In this document: positions 1 to 5,268 of the stretch, piece after piece
Position numbering within the stretch: the stretch's first letter is position 1
How the letters are laid out: each line of letters begins with the position of its first letter
Assembly (NCBI GenBank): GCA_002420085.1
Contig: DIHI01000045.1
Span: forward strand, 2,129-8,644
DNA length: 6,516 nucleotides
Source: Lysobacterales bacterium UBA5700
Lineage (GTDB): Bacteria; Pseudomonadota; Gammaproteobacteria; Xanthomonadales; Xanthomonadaceae
Direction: 5' to 3'
Notes under the pieces: model-generated
Databases searched by the model: none
Seen by the model: the letters and a program-made list of their open reading frames with translations, nothing else
What the model was told of the DNA's origin: nothing
Made by a program: the position numbers and the translations under genes

Positions 1-404
1 AGCATGTGCCGGGTGACGATGTCGAGTTGGTCGGGCGGCAACCCGACCGGCCGACAGATCCGCGTGTGATGGCCGAGGTACTCACGCATGGCCACGGTCC
101 GGACGCCCTCACGCAGATCCGCCTCGACCAGCACTGGCGCATCCAGCCGCTGATCGGCCGGCAGTTCGCCCGGCGTGCGGAAGCACAGGGCAGCGTGTGA
201 CCAGGTCGATTGGGTCAGGTACTTGATCGCCGTACTGACCCGGCTGCCGCCCTCGACCAGCAGCACATCACCGGTGCGGAGGGTGGCGAGCAGGGCTTCC
301 GGACGATGGGTGGGGCCATGTGGTGGGGTCCGGGATGGTGCCGACAGATAGGCCGCGAGGGCGCGGCCGATTCGTTCGCACAGCCAGGCGAACGGCGCCG
401 GCAT
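1..404 (-). CDS. YiiX/YaeF-like permuted papain (NlpC/P60-type) cysteine hydrolase, N-terminal part
   Basis: Partial gene: 134 residues are visible from an ATG at 404-402, and the frame is open to the left edge. After a short N-terminal helix (residues 5-20) and a Pro-rich linker, residues 42-51 read LRTGDVLLVE, followed by SRVSTAIKYLTQSTWSHAAL (54-73). This GDVLL...SHAAL layout is the mark of the circularly permuted papain-like amidases (YaeF/YiiX, PF05708-like), in which the catalytic His (here H70) precedes the catalytic Cys; the Cys would lie beyond the window. VEADLREGV (93-101) and TRICRPVGL (114-122) also fit this family as I recall it. The substrate is unproven; relatives are thought to act on envelope peptide or amide bonds. 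No lipobox or cleavable signal peptide is seen, and the N-terminal segment is only weakly hydrophobic. The start lies 3 bases after the stop of the upstream transporter gene (TGA-GCG-ATG), so the two are probably co-transcribed and translationally coupled. No clear Shine-Dalgarno is present. Family assignment is fairly sure; function is inferred. Confidence 0.8.
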   Translation of the reverse strand, partial: MPAPFAWLCERIGRALAAYLSAPSRTPPHGPTHRPEALLATLRTGDVLLVEGGSRVSTAIKYLTQSTWSHAALCFRTPGELPADQRLDAPVLVEADLREGVRTVAMREYLGHHTRICRPVGLPPDQLDIVTRHM

Positions 405-407
405 CGC

Positions 408-1715
408 TCAGCCGACCGCCGCCGGAGTGGCCGGCGCGGCGCCACGGCTGGCCGGATCCGGGAACCGTGCCTGCGCCCGCCCCGCCCACCAGGCGCCCGC
501 GATGAATGCCAGCGACAGCACGACACCGCCACCGAAGACGACGCTGGAACCGCCCAGCGCCAGCACTTTGTGCAGCCAGGCATAGATCAGATCGGCACCC
601 CGATAGACCACGGTATCGATCGCCGCCTTGGCCTTGTAGCGCCACTCGCGCTCGACTCGGGTGTAGATGGTCTCGCGGGCCGGCTTCATCAACGAGAATT
701 CACCCGCACGCAGCGAAACCTGCACCGCTGCCACCATCAGTGGCAGGGGCGAGGCGAGCAGTATGGAAAACCCGATCAGGGCAATGCATGGTGGAATCAG
801 CAGCACGGTCGCCAATCGGAACCGGGTCAGCAAGGCCCGAGTCAACAGCAACTGGACGATCAGGGTCGTGGTATTGACCGCCAGGTCGATCGACGAATAG
901 AAGCTGGTGCGAGCGGCGCTGTCGGGAAACAGCACGCGGGTGATCGCCGCCTGCTCGTTGTAGACCAGGGTCGCGCCGCCCAGCCCGGTGAACAGCAACA
1001 GCGCCAGCGCACGCAGCAGGGGCTGGCGCCAGATCAATGCCAGCCCGGCCAGGATCGATCCGCCGATCGCCTCGTCATCGACGGCCGCCTGACGGCTGTC
1101 ACCCCGGCTGACCCAGCGCCGCAGTCGCATGATGCACAGCAGGCACATGGCCAGCATCGCCGCCGAGACCAGCATCAGGTTGGCGATGCCGATGTCCAGC
1201 ACCAGGTGCCGGGTCAACCACGGCCCGAGGAAGCCGCCGACCGTACCGCCGACCGCGATGTAGCCGTACAGTCGTCTGGCCTCGGCATCGCTGAACACGT
1301 CGGCCATGAAACTCCAGAACACCGACACCGCGAACAGGTTGAACACTGTCAACCAGACGAAAAAGACATCACCGACCCAGGGCACCTCCCGTCCGAACAG
1401 GCCATGGAACCCGAGCAGACAGGCGATGAAGAACAGGTACACGATCGGCAGGAACACCCGGCGAGGAAAGCGCGCGACGATTGCACCGTAGAACGGTTGC
1501 AGAACCACCATCGTCACGAAGGTGGCGGTGAACAGCCATTGCAGATCGCCGACCGCGCCCATGGCATCGCGGACCGGTCGCAGCACGTAATAGCCGGTCA
1601 GCAGGAAGAAGAAGTACAGAAACGACCAGATCAGCGGCGGCGATGCGCGAAGCACGGCACGCAGACGCTCCTGACGGGAGCCGGATGTGGTTGCAGCGGG
1701 CAGGATGTCTGACAT
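408..1715 (-). CDS. MFS-fold membrane transporter, TLC/NTP-NDP-exchanger-like
   Basis: An inner-membrane transporter of 435 residues. I count about 12 hydrophobic segments, for example residues 28-45, 58-80, 87-107 and about 113-140, with a charged cytoplasmic loop after the sixth (RRWVSRGDSRQAAVDDE), as in major facilitator proteins. The end of helix 1 reads YYVLRPVRDAMG (42-53). This resembles the Y-x-x-LR-x-x-KD pattern of helix 1 in TLC-type ATP/ADP translocases, and related proteobacterial proteins are often named NTP/NDP exchange transporter or simply MFS transporter. Substrate is therefore unknown; nucleotide exchange is only a guess. I chose ATG 1715-1713 (MSDILPAATT) over an in-frame ATG at 1772, because the extra 19 residues (with GGHVCGY) look non-coding and would occupy the divergent promoter region. 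No Shine-Dalgarno precedes 1715, but a TATCTT box lies 6 bases upstream. The stop (408-410) is 3 bases before the next gene, a YiiX-like hydrolase, so an operon is likely. The gene diverges from a GMC oxidoreductase. Confidence 0.8.
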   Translation of the reverse strand: MSDILPAATTSGSRQERLRAVLRASPPLIWSFLYFFFLLTGYYVLRPVRDAMGAVGDLQWLFTATFVTMVVLQPFYGAIVARFPRRVFLPIVYLFFIACLLGFHGLFGREVPWVGDVFFVWLTVFNLFAVSVFWSFMADVFSDAEARRLYGYIAVGGTVGGFLGPWLTRHLVLDIGIANLMLVSAAMLAMCLLCIMRLRRWVSRGDSRQAAVDDEAIGGSILAGLALIWRQPLLRALALLLFTGLGGATLVYNEQAAITRVLFPDSAARTSFYSSIDLAVNTTTLIVQLLLTRALLTRFRLATVLLIPPCIALIGFSILLASPLPLMVAAVQVSLRAGEFSLMKPARETIYTRVEREWRYKAKAAIDTVVYRGADLIYAWLHKVLALGGSSVVFGGGVVLSLAFIAGAWWAGRAQARFPDPASRGAAPATPAAVG

Positions 1716-1732
1716 GCGGGAAAGATACCCGC
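1716..1732. repeat. Inverted repeat touching the transporter start codon
   Basis: The plus strand reads GCGGGAAAGATACCCGC, a perfect 5-bp stem (GCGGG/CCCGC) with a 7-base spacer, directly abutting the transporter ATG (1713-1715). In RNA reading leftward it could fold into a short GC hairpin hiding the initiation region; as DNA it could be a protein site over the -10-like box it encloses. A 5-bp stem also arises often by chance at this base composition. Confidence 0.35.
1722..1727 (-). promoter_or_regulatory. Candidate -10 box of the transporter operon
   Basis: On the minus strand the sequence TATCTT (4 of 6 matches to TATAAT) lies exactly 6 bases before the transporter ATG at 1715. If used, transcription would begin at or within a base or two of the start codon, giving a leaderless message, which fits the absence of a Shine-Dalgarno. 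No convincing -35 hexamer is seen 16-18 bases further upstream. The same box lies in the loop of a 17-base inverted repeat at 1716-1732. Confidence 0.3.
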
Positions 1733-1773
1733 AAACGTGACCGCCGGGTGATGCCAGCCGTGATCCTCGCATG

Positions 1774-1785
1774 GAGCATTTGCTC
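1774..1785. promoter_or_regulatory. Short palindrome in the divergent intergenic region, possible operator
   Basis: GAGCATTTGCTC is a perfect 5-bp inverted repeat (GAGCA/TGCTC) around TT. It lies 25 bases before the GMC oxidoreductase start and 58 bases before the transporter start, a sensible position for an operator serving both divergent genes. It is also the most AT-rich patch of this stretch. No regulator gene is adjacent and I do not recognise the site, so the role is inferred from position only. Confidence 0.3.
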
Positions 1786-1798
1786 TAGCACGCCGGCC

Positions 1799-1804
1799 TA
1801 GCCT
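1799..1804 (+). promoter_or_regulatory. Candidate -10 box of the GMC oxidoreductase
   Basis: TAGCCT sits 6 bases before the ATG at 1811. It fits the loose TANNNT form of a -10 box placed for leaderless transcription, and the bases before the ATG (CTCGACCC) contain no Shine-Dalgarno. It matches TATAAT at only 3 of 6 positions and lacks a recognisable -35, so it is a weak call supported mainly by the same arrangement at the other starts of this window. Confidence 0.22.
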
Positions 1805-1810
1805 CGACCC

Positions 1811-3424
1811 ATGAGACGCAAGCTGAACAGCGAGTACGACTACATCATCGTCGGCGCCGGCTCGGCCGGCTGCGTTCTGGCCAATCGGCTCAGTGCCGAC
1901 CCCGACTGCCAGGTGCTGTTGCTGGAGGCCGGACCAAGCGATTGGCACCCGTTCATCCACATGCCGGCCGGCCTGGCCAAGCTGGCCGGCAACACCCGAC
2001 TCAACTGGAGTTATCAGACCGCACGTGAGGATCGCCTCGACGGCCGCAGCCTGTGGTGGCCACGCGGCAAGGTGCTCGGCGGCTCCAGTTCGATCAATGC
2101 CATGTGCTACGTGCGGGGTCATCGCCTCGACTACGACGAGTGGGCGACGATGGGCGCCACCGGCTGGAACTGGGATTCGGTGCTGCCCTACTTCATTCGC
2201 TCGGAGGACAACAGCCGGGGCGGCGACGCCCTGCATGGCGATGCCGGTCCATTGTCGGTCACCGATCTGCGCCACCGCAATCCGCTGTCGGATGTCTTTC
2301 TGGAAGCCGCAAACCAGGCCGGACAGCGCCACAACCCGGACTTCAACGGCCCGGATCAGGATGGTTTCGGCTACTACCAGGTCACCCAGCGCGACGGCAG
2401 CCGCTGCTCGGCGGCACAAGCCTATCTCACGCCGATCCGCGAACGCCGCAACCTGACCGTGCTCACCGAGGCCATGGCCGCCCGAGTGCTGTTCACCGGC
2501 GACCGGGCCGATGCCCTGCTGTTCCACCACCGTGGCCAGCCGAACTGCGTGCGGGTCCGCAAGGAAATCCTGCTGTCCGGCGGCGCGATCAATTCACCGC
2601 AGTTGCTGATGCTGTCCGGCATCGGTCCGGCAGACGAACTGCGCCGCCACGGCATCGACATTCAGATCGATCTGCCCGGCGTGGGCGCCAATCTGCACGA
2701 CCACCTCGATATCTGCACCCTGCAACGCTGCACCCGACGGGCGCTGACCTATGACCGGGTGAGCGATGTCCGGGTGGCATTGGAGTATTACCTGTTCCGC
2801 CGTGGGCCAGGCACCAGCAACATCGCCGAAACCGGCGGCTTCGTGCGCAGCGAATTCGCCCCCGATGCCCGACCGGACCTGCAATATCACTTCGTGCCGG
2901 CACAACTCGACGACCACGGGCGCAATCGCCTGCCGGGAGATGGCTACACCGTCCATGCCTGTGTGCTGCGTCCGCTCAGTCGCGGCCGGCTCGGGCTGAA
3001 CTCCGGCAACCCGTTCGACCCGGTCCGGATCGCGGCCAACTACCTCAGTGATCCGCACGATTTCGATCTGAAGATGATGCGCGAGGCGGTGAAATTCTCC
3101 CGGCATCTGCTGGCCCAGCCGGCCTTTGCCCCGTATCGCGGCGAGGAGATTCTGCCGGGCGCCGACATTCGCGATGACGACGGCCTCGATGCCTTCATCC
3201 GACGCAAGGCCGAGACCATCTACCATCCCGTTGGAACCTGCCGAATCGGCGCGGCCGATGACCCGGCGGCGGTGGTCGATCCGGACTTGCGGGTGCATGG
3301 CCGACGCGGCCTGCGGGTGGTCGATGCCTCGGTGATGCCGCGCCTGATCGGCGGCAACACCAATGCCCCGACCATCATGATCGCCGAGCGGGCTGCCGAC
3401 CTGATCCTGGCCAGTCCGCACTGA
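1811..3424 (+). CDS. GMC family FAD-dependent oxidoreductase (choline/alcohol dehydrogenase-like)
   Basis: A complete 537-residue flavoprotein, the usual length for bacterial GMC enzymes such as choline dehydrogenase BetA and alcohol dehydrogenase AlkJ, which oxidise an alcohol to an aldehyde with FAD. YDYIIVGAGSAG (9-20) is the Rossmann GxGxxG dinucleotide fold, ending in LLLEAG for the ribose of FAD. GMC signature 1 is RGKVLGGSSSINAM (85-98) and signature 2 is GAINSPQLLMLSGIGP (258-273). The C-terminal active site is intact: YHPVGTC with H472 as the catalytic base, and GGNTNAPTIMIAERAADLI (514-532) with the second catalytic Asn/His position at N516 or N518. No signal peptide is present, so it is probably cytoplasmic or peripheral. 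No betB aldehyde dehydrogenase, betI or betT lies next to it, which makes a role in choline-to-betaine synthesis unsupported; the substrate is open. It diverges from a transporter operon over a 95-base region. The only plausible start is ATG 1811, which lacks a Shine-Dalgarno. Confidence 0.93.
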   Translation: MRRKLNSEYDYIIVGAGSAGCVLANRLSADPDCQVLLLEAGPSDWHPFIHMPAGLAKLAGNTRLNWSYQTAREDRLDGRSLWWPRGKVLGGSSSINAMCYVRGHRLDYDEWATMGATGWNWDSVLPYFIRSEDNSRGGDALHGDAGPLSVTDLRHRNPLSDVFLEAANQAGQRHNPDFNGPDQDGFGYYQVTQRDGSRCSAAQAYLTPIRERRNLTVLTEAMAARVLFTGDRADALLFHHRGQPNCVRVRKEILLSGGAINSPQLLMLSGIGPADELRRHGIDIQIDLPGVGANLHDHLDICTLQRCTRRALTYDRVSDVRVALEYYLFRRGPGTSNIAETGGFVRSEFAPDARPDLQYHFVPAQLDDHGRNRLPGDGYTVHACVLRPLSRGRLGLNSGNPFDPVRIAANYLSDPHDFDLKMMREAVKFSRHLLAQPAFAPYRGEEILPGADIRDDDGLDAFIRRKAETIYHPVGTCRIGAADDPAAVVDPDLRVHGRRGLRVVDASVMPRLIGGNTNAPTIMIAERAADLILASPH

Positions 3425-3446
3425 AGCCGGTTCGCTCGATCATCGC

Positions 3447-3466
3447 TGCCCGCCCGTGATCGGGCA
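3447..3466. repeat. Hairpin with two alternative pairings between the GMC gene and the mutT-coaE operon
   Basis: Two overlapping inverted repeats share one right arm. TGCCCG (3447-3452) can pair with CGGGCA (3461-3466) across an 8-base loop, or GCCCG (3452-3456) with CGGGC (3461-3465) across the tetraloop TGAT. It lies 23 bases after the GMC stop and 12 bases before the next ATG. There is no T-run after it in the plus direction, so it is not a standard intrinsic terminator, though it might slow read-through or protect the 3' end of the GMC message. Confidence 0.35.
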
Positions 3467-3470
3467 TACT
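3465..3470 (+). promoter_or_regulatory. Candidate -10 box of the mutT-coaE operon
   Basis: CATACT (4 of 6 matches to TATAAT) lies 8 bases before the ATG at 3479. If active, the transcript would start close to the ATG and be leaderless or nearly so, matching the lack of a Shine-Dalgarno in GGCTCGGC. No good -35 is seen at standard spacing. The box overlaps the right arm of the hairpin at 3447-3466. Confidence 0.3.
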
Positions 3471-3478
3471 GGCTCGGC

Positions 3479-4504
3479 ATGAACGAAATCGATTCCGATG
3501 GCCGGCTGCGGGTCGCGGCCGGGGTGCTGCGCAACGCACGGGGCGCGATCCTGCTCACCCGCCGAGGCGATGGTCGCGCCTTTGCCGGGGCCTGGGAGTT
3601 TCCCGGCGGCAAGATCGAGCGGGGTGAAACGGCTGCCATGGCCCTGGCACGCGAACTGAACGAGGAACTCGGGATCGCGATCGCCGCCGACCGAATCACC
3701 CCGGTGATCGCCGTACCCTGCGACCATGGCGGCAAGCGCATCCTGCTGGAAGTCTACGAGGTGCCGACCTGGCGAGGCACGGCACGCGGTCGCGAGGGCC
3801 AGGCCCTGGCCTGGACGCGCCCGGAACGTCTGGCCGACTACACCATGCCCCCGGCCGACCTGCCGGTCGTGGCGGCGCTGACCCGGCCGGCGTGCTACGT
3901 GATCAGCCCTGATCCGGGCGATCCCGACGACGATCCGGATTTCGCCGATTTTCTCGCCCGTTTCGAGCAGGTTCTGGCCGACGGTGCGCGCCGGGTGCAG
4001 TTGCGCGCCAAGCGACTCGATGGCGATCGCCTCGGCCTGCTCGCAGCCCGCTGCCTGGCCCGTTGTCGCGAATTCGAGGCCGAACTGCTGATCAACGGAT
4101 GCCCGCCGCTGGCCCGCGAACTGGGCTGCGGGGTACACCTGACATCGGCGCAATTGCGCACGCTCGCCGACCGTCCGCTCGAACCCGACCTGCCGGTCGC
4201 AGCCTCCTGTCACGACGCCGAGGAATTGGCCATGGCCCAGACCATCGGCGTCGATTTCGCGGTATTGGGACCGGTCCGCGCCACCGCCAGCCATCCGCTG
4301 GCCAGTCCGCTCGGCTGGGGTGGCTTTGCCCGCATCCGGGAACCCTTCGCCCTGCCGGTCTATGCCCTGGGCGGCCTCGGCCCCGAAGACCTGACCGCAG
4401 CACGCCGGCACGGCGCCCAGGGCATCGCCGGGATCAGCCGCTTCTGGCCAAGTACCGATGCGACCATGGCCCCCCGGCTCGACGCAACCGCCCGGATGCC
4501 ATGA
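3479..4504 (+). CDS. mutT: MutT-type Nudix hydrolase fused to a degenerate thiamine-phosphate-synthase-like domain
   Basis: A 341-residue two-domain protein. Residues 9-135 are MutT-like: EFPGGKIERGET leads into a complete Nudix box GX5EX7REUXEEXGU at 44-66, with R58, E59, E62 and E63 as metal/catalytic residues. GREGQ (104-108) matches GKEGQ of E. coli MutT, placing E106 at catalytic E98. MutT hydrolyses 8-oxo-dGTP to the monophosphate and so prevents A:T to C:G mutations. The position of 8-oxoguanine-binding N119 of E. coli MutT is D127 here (PPADLPV against PPANEPV). Residues 137-332 resemble ThiE: VQLRAK (173-178), LLINGC (203-208), VHLTS (219-223), ASCHD (242-246), GPVRATASHP (264-273) and ALGGLG (296-301). 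Compared with B. subtilis ThiE, the Mg-binding Asp residues are replaced (G207, Q225) and the diphosphate-binding Lys is H272, so thiamine-phosphate synthesis is unlikely; a ligand-binding or structural role is inferred. This fusion is known in other gammaproteobacteria, for example Pseudomonas. It overlaps coaE by ATGA. Confidence 0.9.
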   Translation: MNEIDSDGRLRVAAGVLRNARGAILLTRRGDGRAFAGAWEFPGGKIERGETAAMALARELNEELGIAIAADRITPVIAVPCDHGGKRILLEVYEVPTWRGTARGREGQALAWTRPERLADYTMPPADLPVVAALTRPACYVISPDPGDPDDDPDFADFLARFEQVLADGARRVQLRAKRLDGDRLGLLAARCLARCREFEAELLINGCPPLARELGCGVHLTSAQLRTLADRPLEPDLPVAASCHDAEELAMAQTIGVDFAVLGPVRATASHPLASPLGWGGFARIREPFALPVYALGGLGPEDLTAARRHGAQGIAGISRFWPSTDATMAPRLDATARMP

Positions 4505-5133
4505 TTCCGATCATCGCGGTGACCGGTGGCGTGGCATCGGGCAAGTCGGAGGTCACCCGCAGGTTCGAGCACCGGGGTGTGCCGGTGTTCGATGCCGACA
4601 TCGCCGCCCGTGAGGCGGTGGCACCGGGCTCACCCGGCCTGGCGGCCGTGATCGAGACCTTCGGCACCACGATGCTCAGTGCCGACGGCAGCCTCGATCG
4701 ACGCCGCATGCGCGAACGGGTGTTCTCCGACCCGAGCGCCCGGAGCCAGCTCGAAGCCATCATCCACCCACGGGTGCGCGAGCGCTTGCACGCCCAGGTG
4801 CTGGCGGCCGATCGCAGCGGTGCAGCGAACTACGCACTGCTGGCGATCCCACTGCTGACCGAATCGGGCGGCAAGGCGGCCTGGCCGTTCATCGACCGAA
4901 TCCTGGTCGTCGATACCCAGGAAGCGCTCCAGATCGCCCGACTGACCGCCCGCGACGGGATCGACGCCAACCTGGCCCGCAGCATGCTGGCGGCACAGTC
5001 GGGGCGCGCGGCGCGGCTGGCGATCGCCGATGACGTGATCGTCAACGATGGCGACCTGGCCGGCCTGGACGACCAGGTCGAGACCCTGCATCGACGCTAC
5101 TCGGCCCTGTCGGGCCGCACGCCGCACGACTGA
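4501..5133 (+). CDS. coaE: Dephospho-CoA kinase
   Basis: A cytoplasmic enzyme of 210 residues, normal for CoaE, that phosphorylates the 3'-hydroxyl of dephospho-CoA with ATP, the last step of coenzyme A synthesis. The P-loop is TGGVASGKSEV (8-18) with K15 and S16. VFDAD (29-33) carries the conserved Asp pair of the CoA-binding side. LEAIIHPRVRERL contains the family IHP motif, LLAIPLLTESG matches the V/I-P-LL-x-E strand, and the C-terminal ADDVIVNDGDL matches the nucleoside-binding A-D-x-V-I-x-N-x-G motif. The residue after GKS is Glu, where E. coli has Thr; this position is not the Mg ligand, so activity should be kept. The frame stays open further upstream inside the preceding gene, but ATG 4501, which overlaps the upstream stop as ATGA, gives exactly the expected N-terminus. 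Translational coupling to the mutT fusion is therefore likely. Only a weak GGA precedes the start. The gene ends 135 bases before the convergent secA stop. Confidence 0.95.
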   Translation: MIPIIAVTGGVASGKSEVTRRFEHRGVPVFDADIAAREAVAPGSPGLAAVIETFGTTMLSADGSLDRRRMRERVFSDPSARSQLEAIIHPRVRERLHAQVLAADRSGAANYALLAIPLLTESGGKAAWPFIDRILVVDTQEALQIARLTARDGIDANLARSMLAAQSGRAARLAIADDVIVNDGDLAGLDDQVETLHRRYSALSGRTPHD

Positions 5134-5177
5134 GCGAGTTGGCGGGGCAGTGCTGGCCGCCCGCCACCCGACGGTAC

Positions 5178-5194
5178 GCCAGGCGGTCGCTGGC
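5178..5194. repeat. Small hairpin in the convergent coaE/secA spacer
   Basis: GCCAG (5178-5182) pairs perfectly with CTGGC (5190-5194) over a 7-base loop. It lies 44 bases after the coaE stop. No T-run follows on either strand, so it does not meet the criteria for an intrinsic terminator. It could be a weak stall or 3'-end structure, or chance. Confidence 0.25.
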
Positions 5195-5218
5195 TGCGCA
5201 CGGTCGCACCCGATCAGT

Positions 5219-5254
5219 CTGGATCGACCCTGGATCGATCGCTGGCAATCGCTG
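5219..5254. repeat. Short tandem and inverted repeats just downstream of secA
   Basis: Two copies of an 11-base unit follow each other (5219-5229 and 5230-5240), sharing CTGGATCGA and differing at one position. ATCGCTG then occurs twice with a 10-base period (5238-5244 and 5248-5254). The first pair also makes an inverted repeat, GATCGA (5222-5227) with TCGATC (5235-5240) over 7 bases. The block is the first sequence transcribed after the secA stop (5269) on the minus strand and may be its 3'-end structure. No U-tract is present. Confidence 0.35.
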
Positions 5255-5268
5255 TCGGCCGTCCCGGC

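Larger units (their letters stand above)
5134..5268. other. Convergent intergenic spacer between coaE and secA
   Basis: A 135-base non-coding spacer between two convergent stops. It holds the small hairpin at 5178-5194 and the repeat block at 5219-5254. I see no stem followed by a T-run on either strand, so neither gene has an evident intrinsic terminator here; Rho-dependent or overlapping termination is possible. No small ORF with a credible start signal stands out. Confidence 0.6.

Noticed and set aside
210..1712. 500-residue plus-strand reading frame opposite the transporter
   Set aside because: It is rich in Gln, Arg and His with no recognisable motif, typical of the antisense of a hydrophobic GC-rich gene. 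The minus-strand product is a clear membrane protein over the same span.
1716..1772. Longer transporter start at ATG 1772 adding 19 residues
   Set aside because: The extension (MRGSRLASPGGHVCGYLSR) has no transporter-like character and would consume most of the divergent promoter region; the ATG at 1715 with a -10-like box before it is more plausible.
1631..2530. 299-residue minus-strand frame over the start of the GMC gene and the divergent region
   Set aside because: Antisense to an unmistakable GMC oxidoreductase and to the transporter start; no motif and no credible initiation site. The GMC frame explains the codon pattern.
2594..3421. 275-residue minus-strand frame opposite the C-terminal half of the GMC gene
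   Set aside because: Antisense shadow; its composition follows the complement of the conserved GMC motifs and it has no family features.
3447..3466. Intrinsic terminator for the GMC oxidoreductase
   Set aside because: A stable stem is present, but the bases after it (TACTGGCTCGGC) contain no T-run.
3440..4411. 323-residue minus-strand frame opposite the mutT fusion
   Set aside because: The plus strand carries the full Nudix box and ThiE-like motifs; the opposite frame shows only low-complexity Gly/Gln/Arg composition.
4063..4500. Upstream extension of the coaE frame inside the mutT fusion
   Set aside because: The extra 146 residues are Arg/Pro/Gly-rich out-of-frame translation of the ThiE-like domain; CoaE proteins begin a few residues before the P-loop, exactly at ATG 4501.
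4525..4554. Defective CoaE P-loop because Glu follows GKS
   Set aside because: The Lys and Ser that bind ATP and Mg are present; the next residue varies in the family, so this is not evidence of inactivation.
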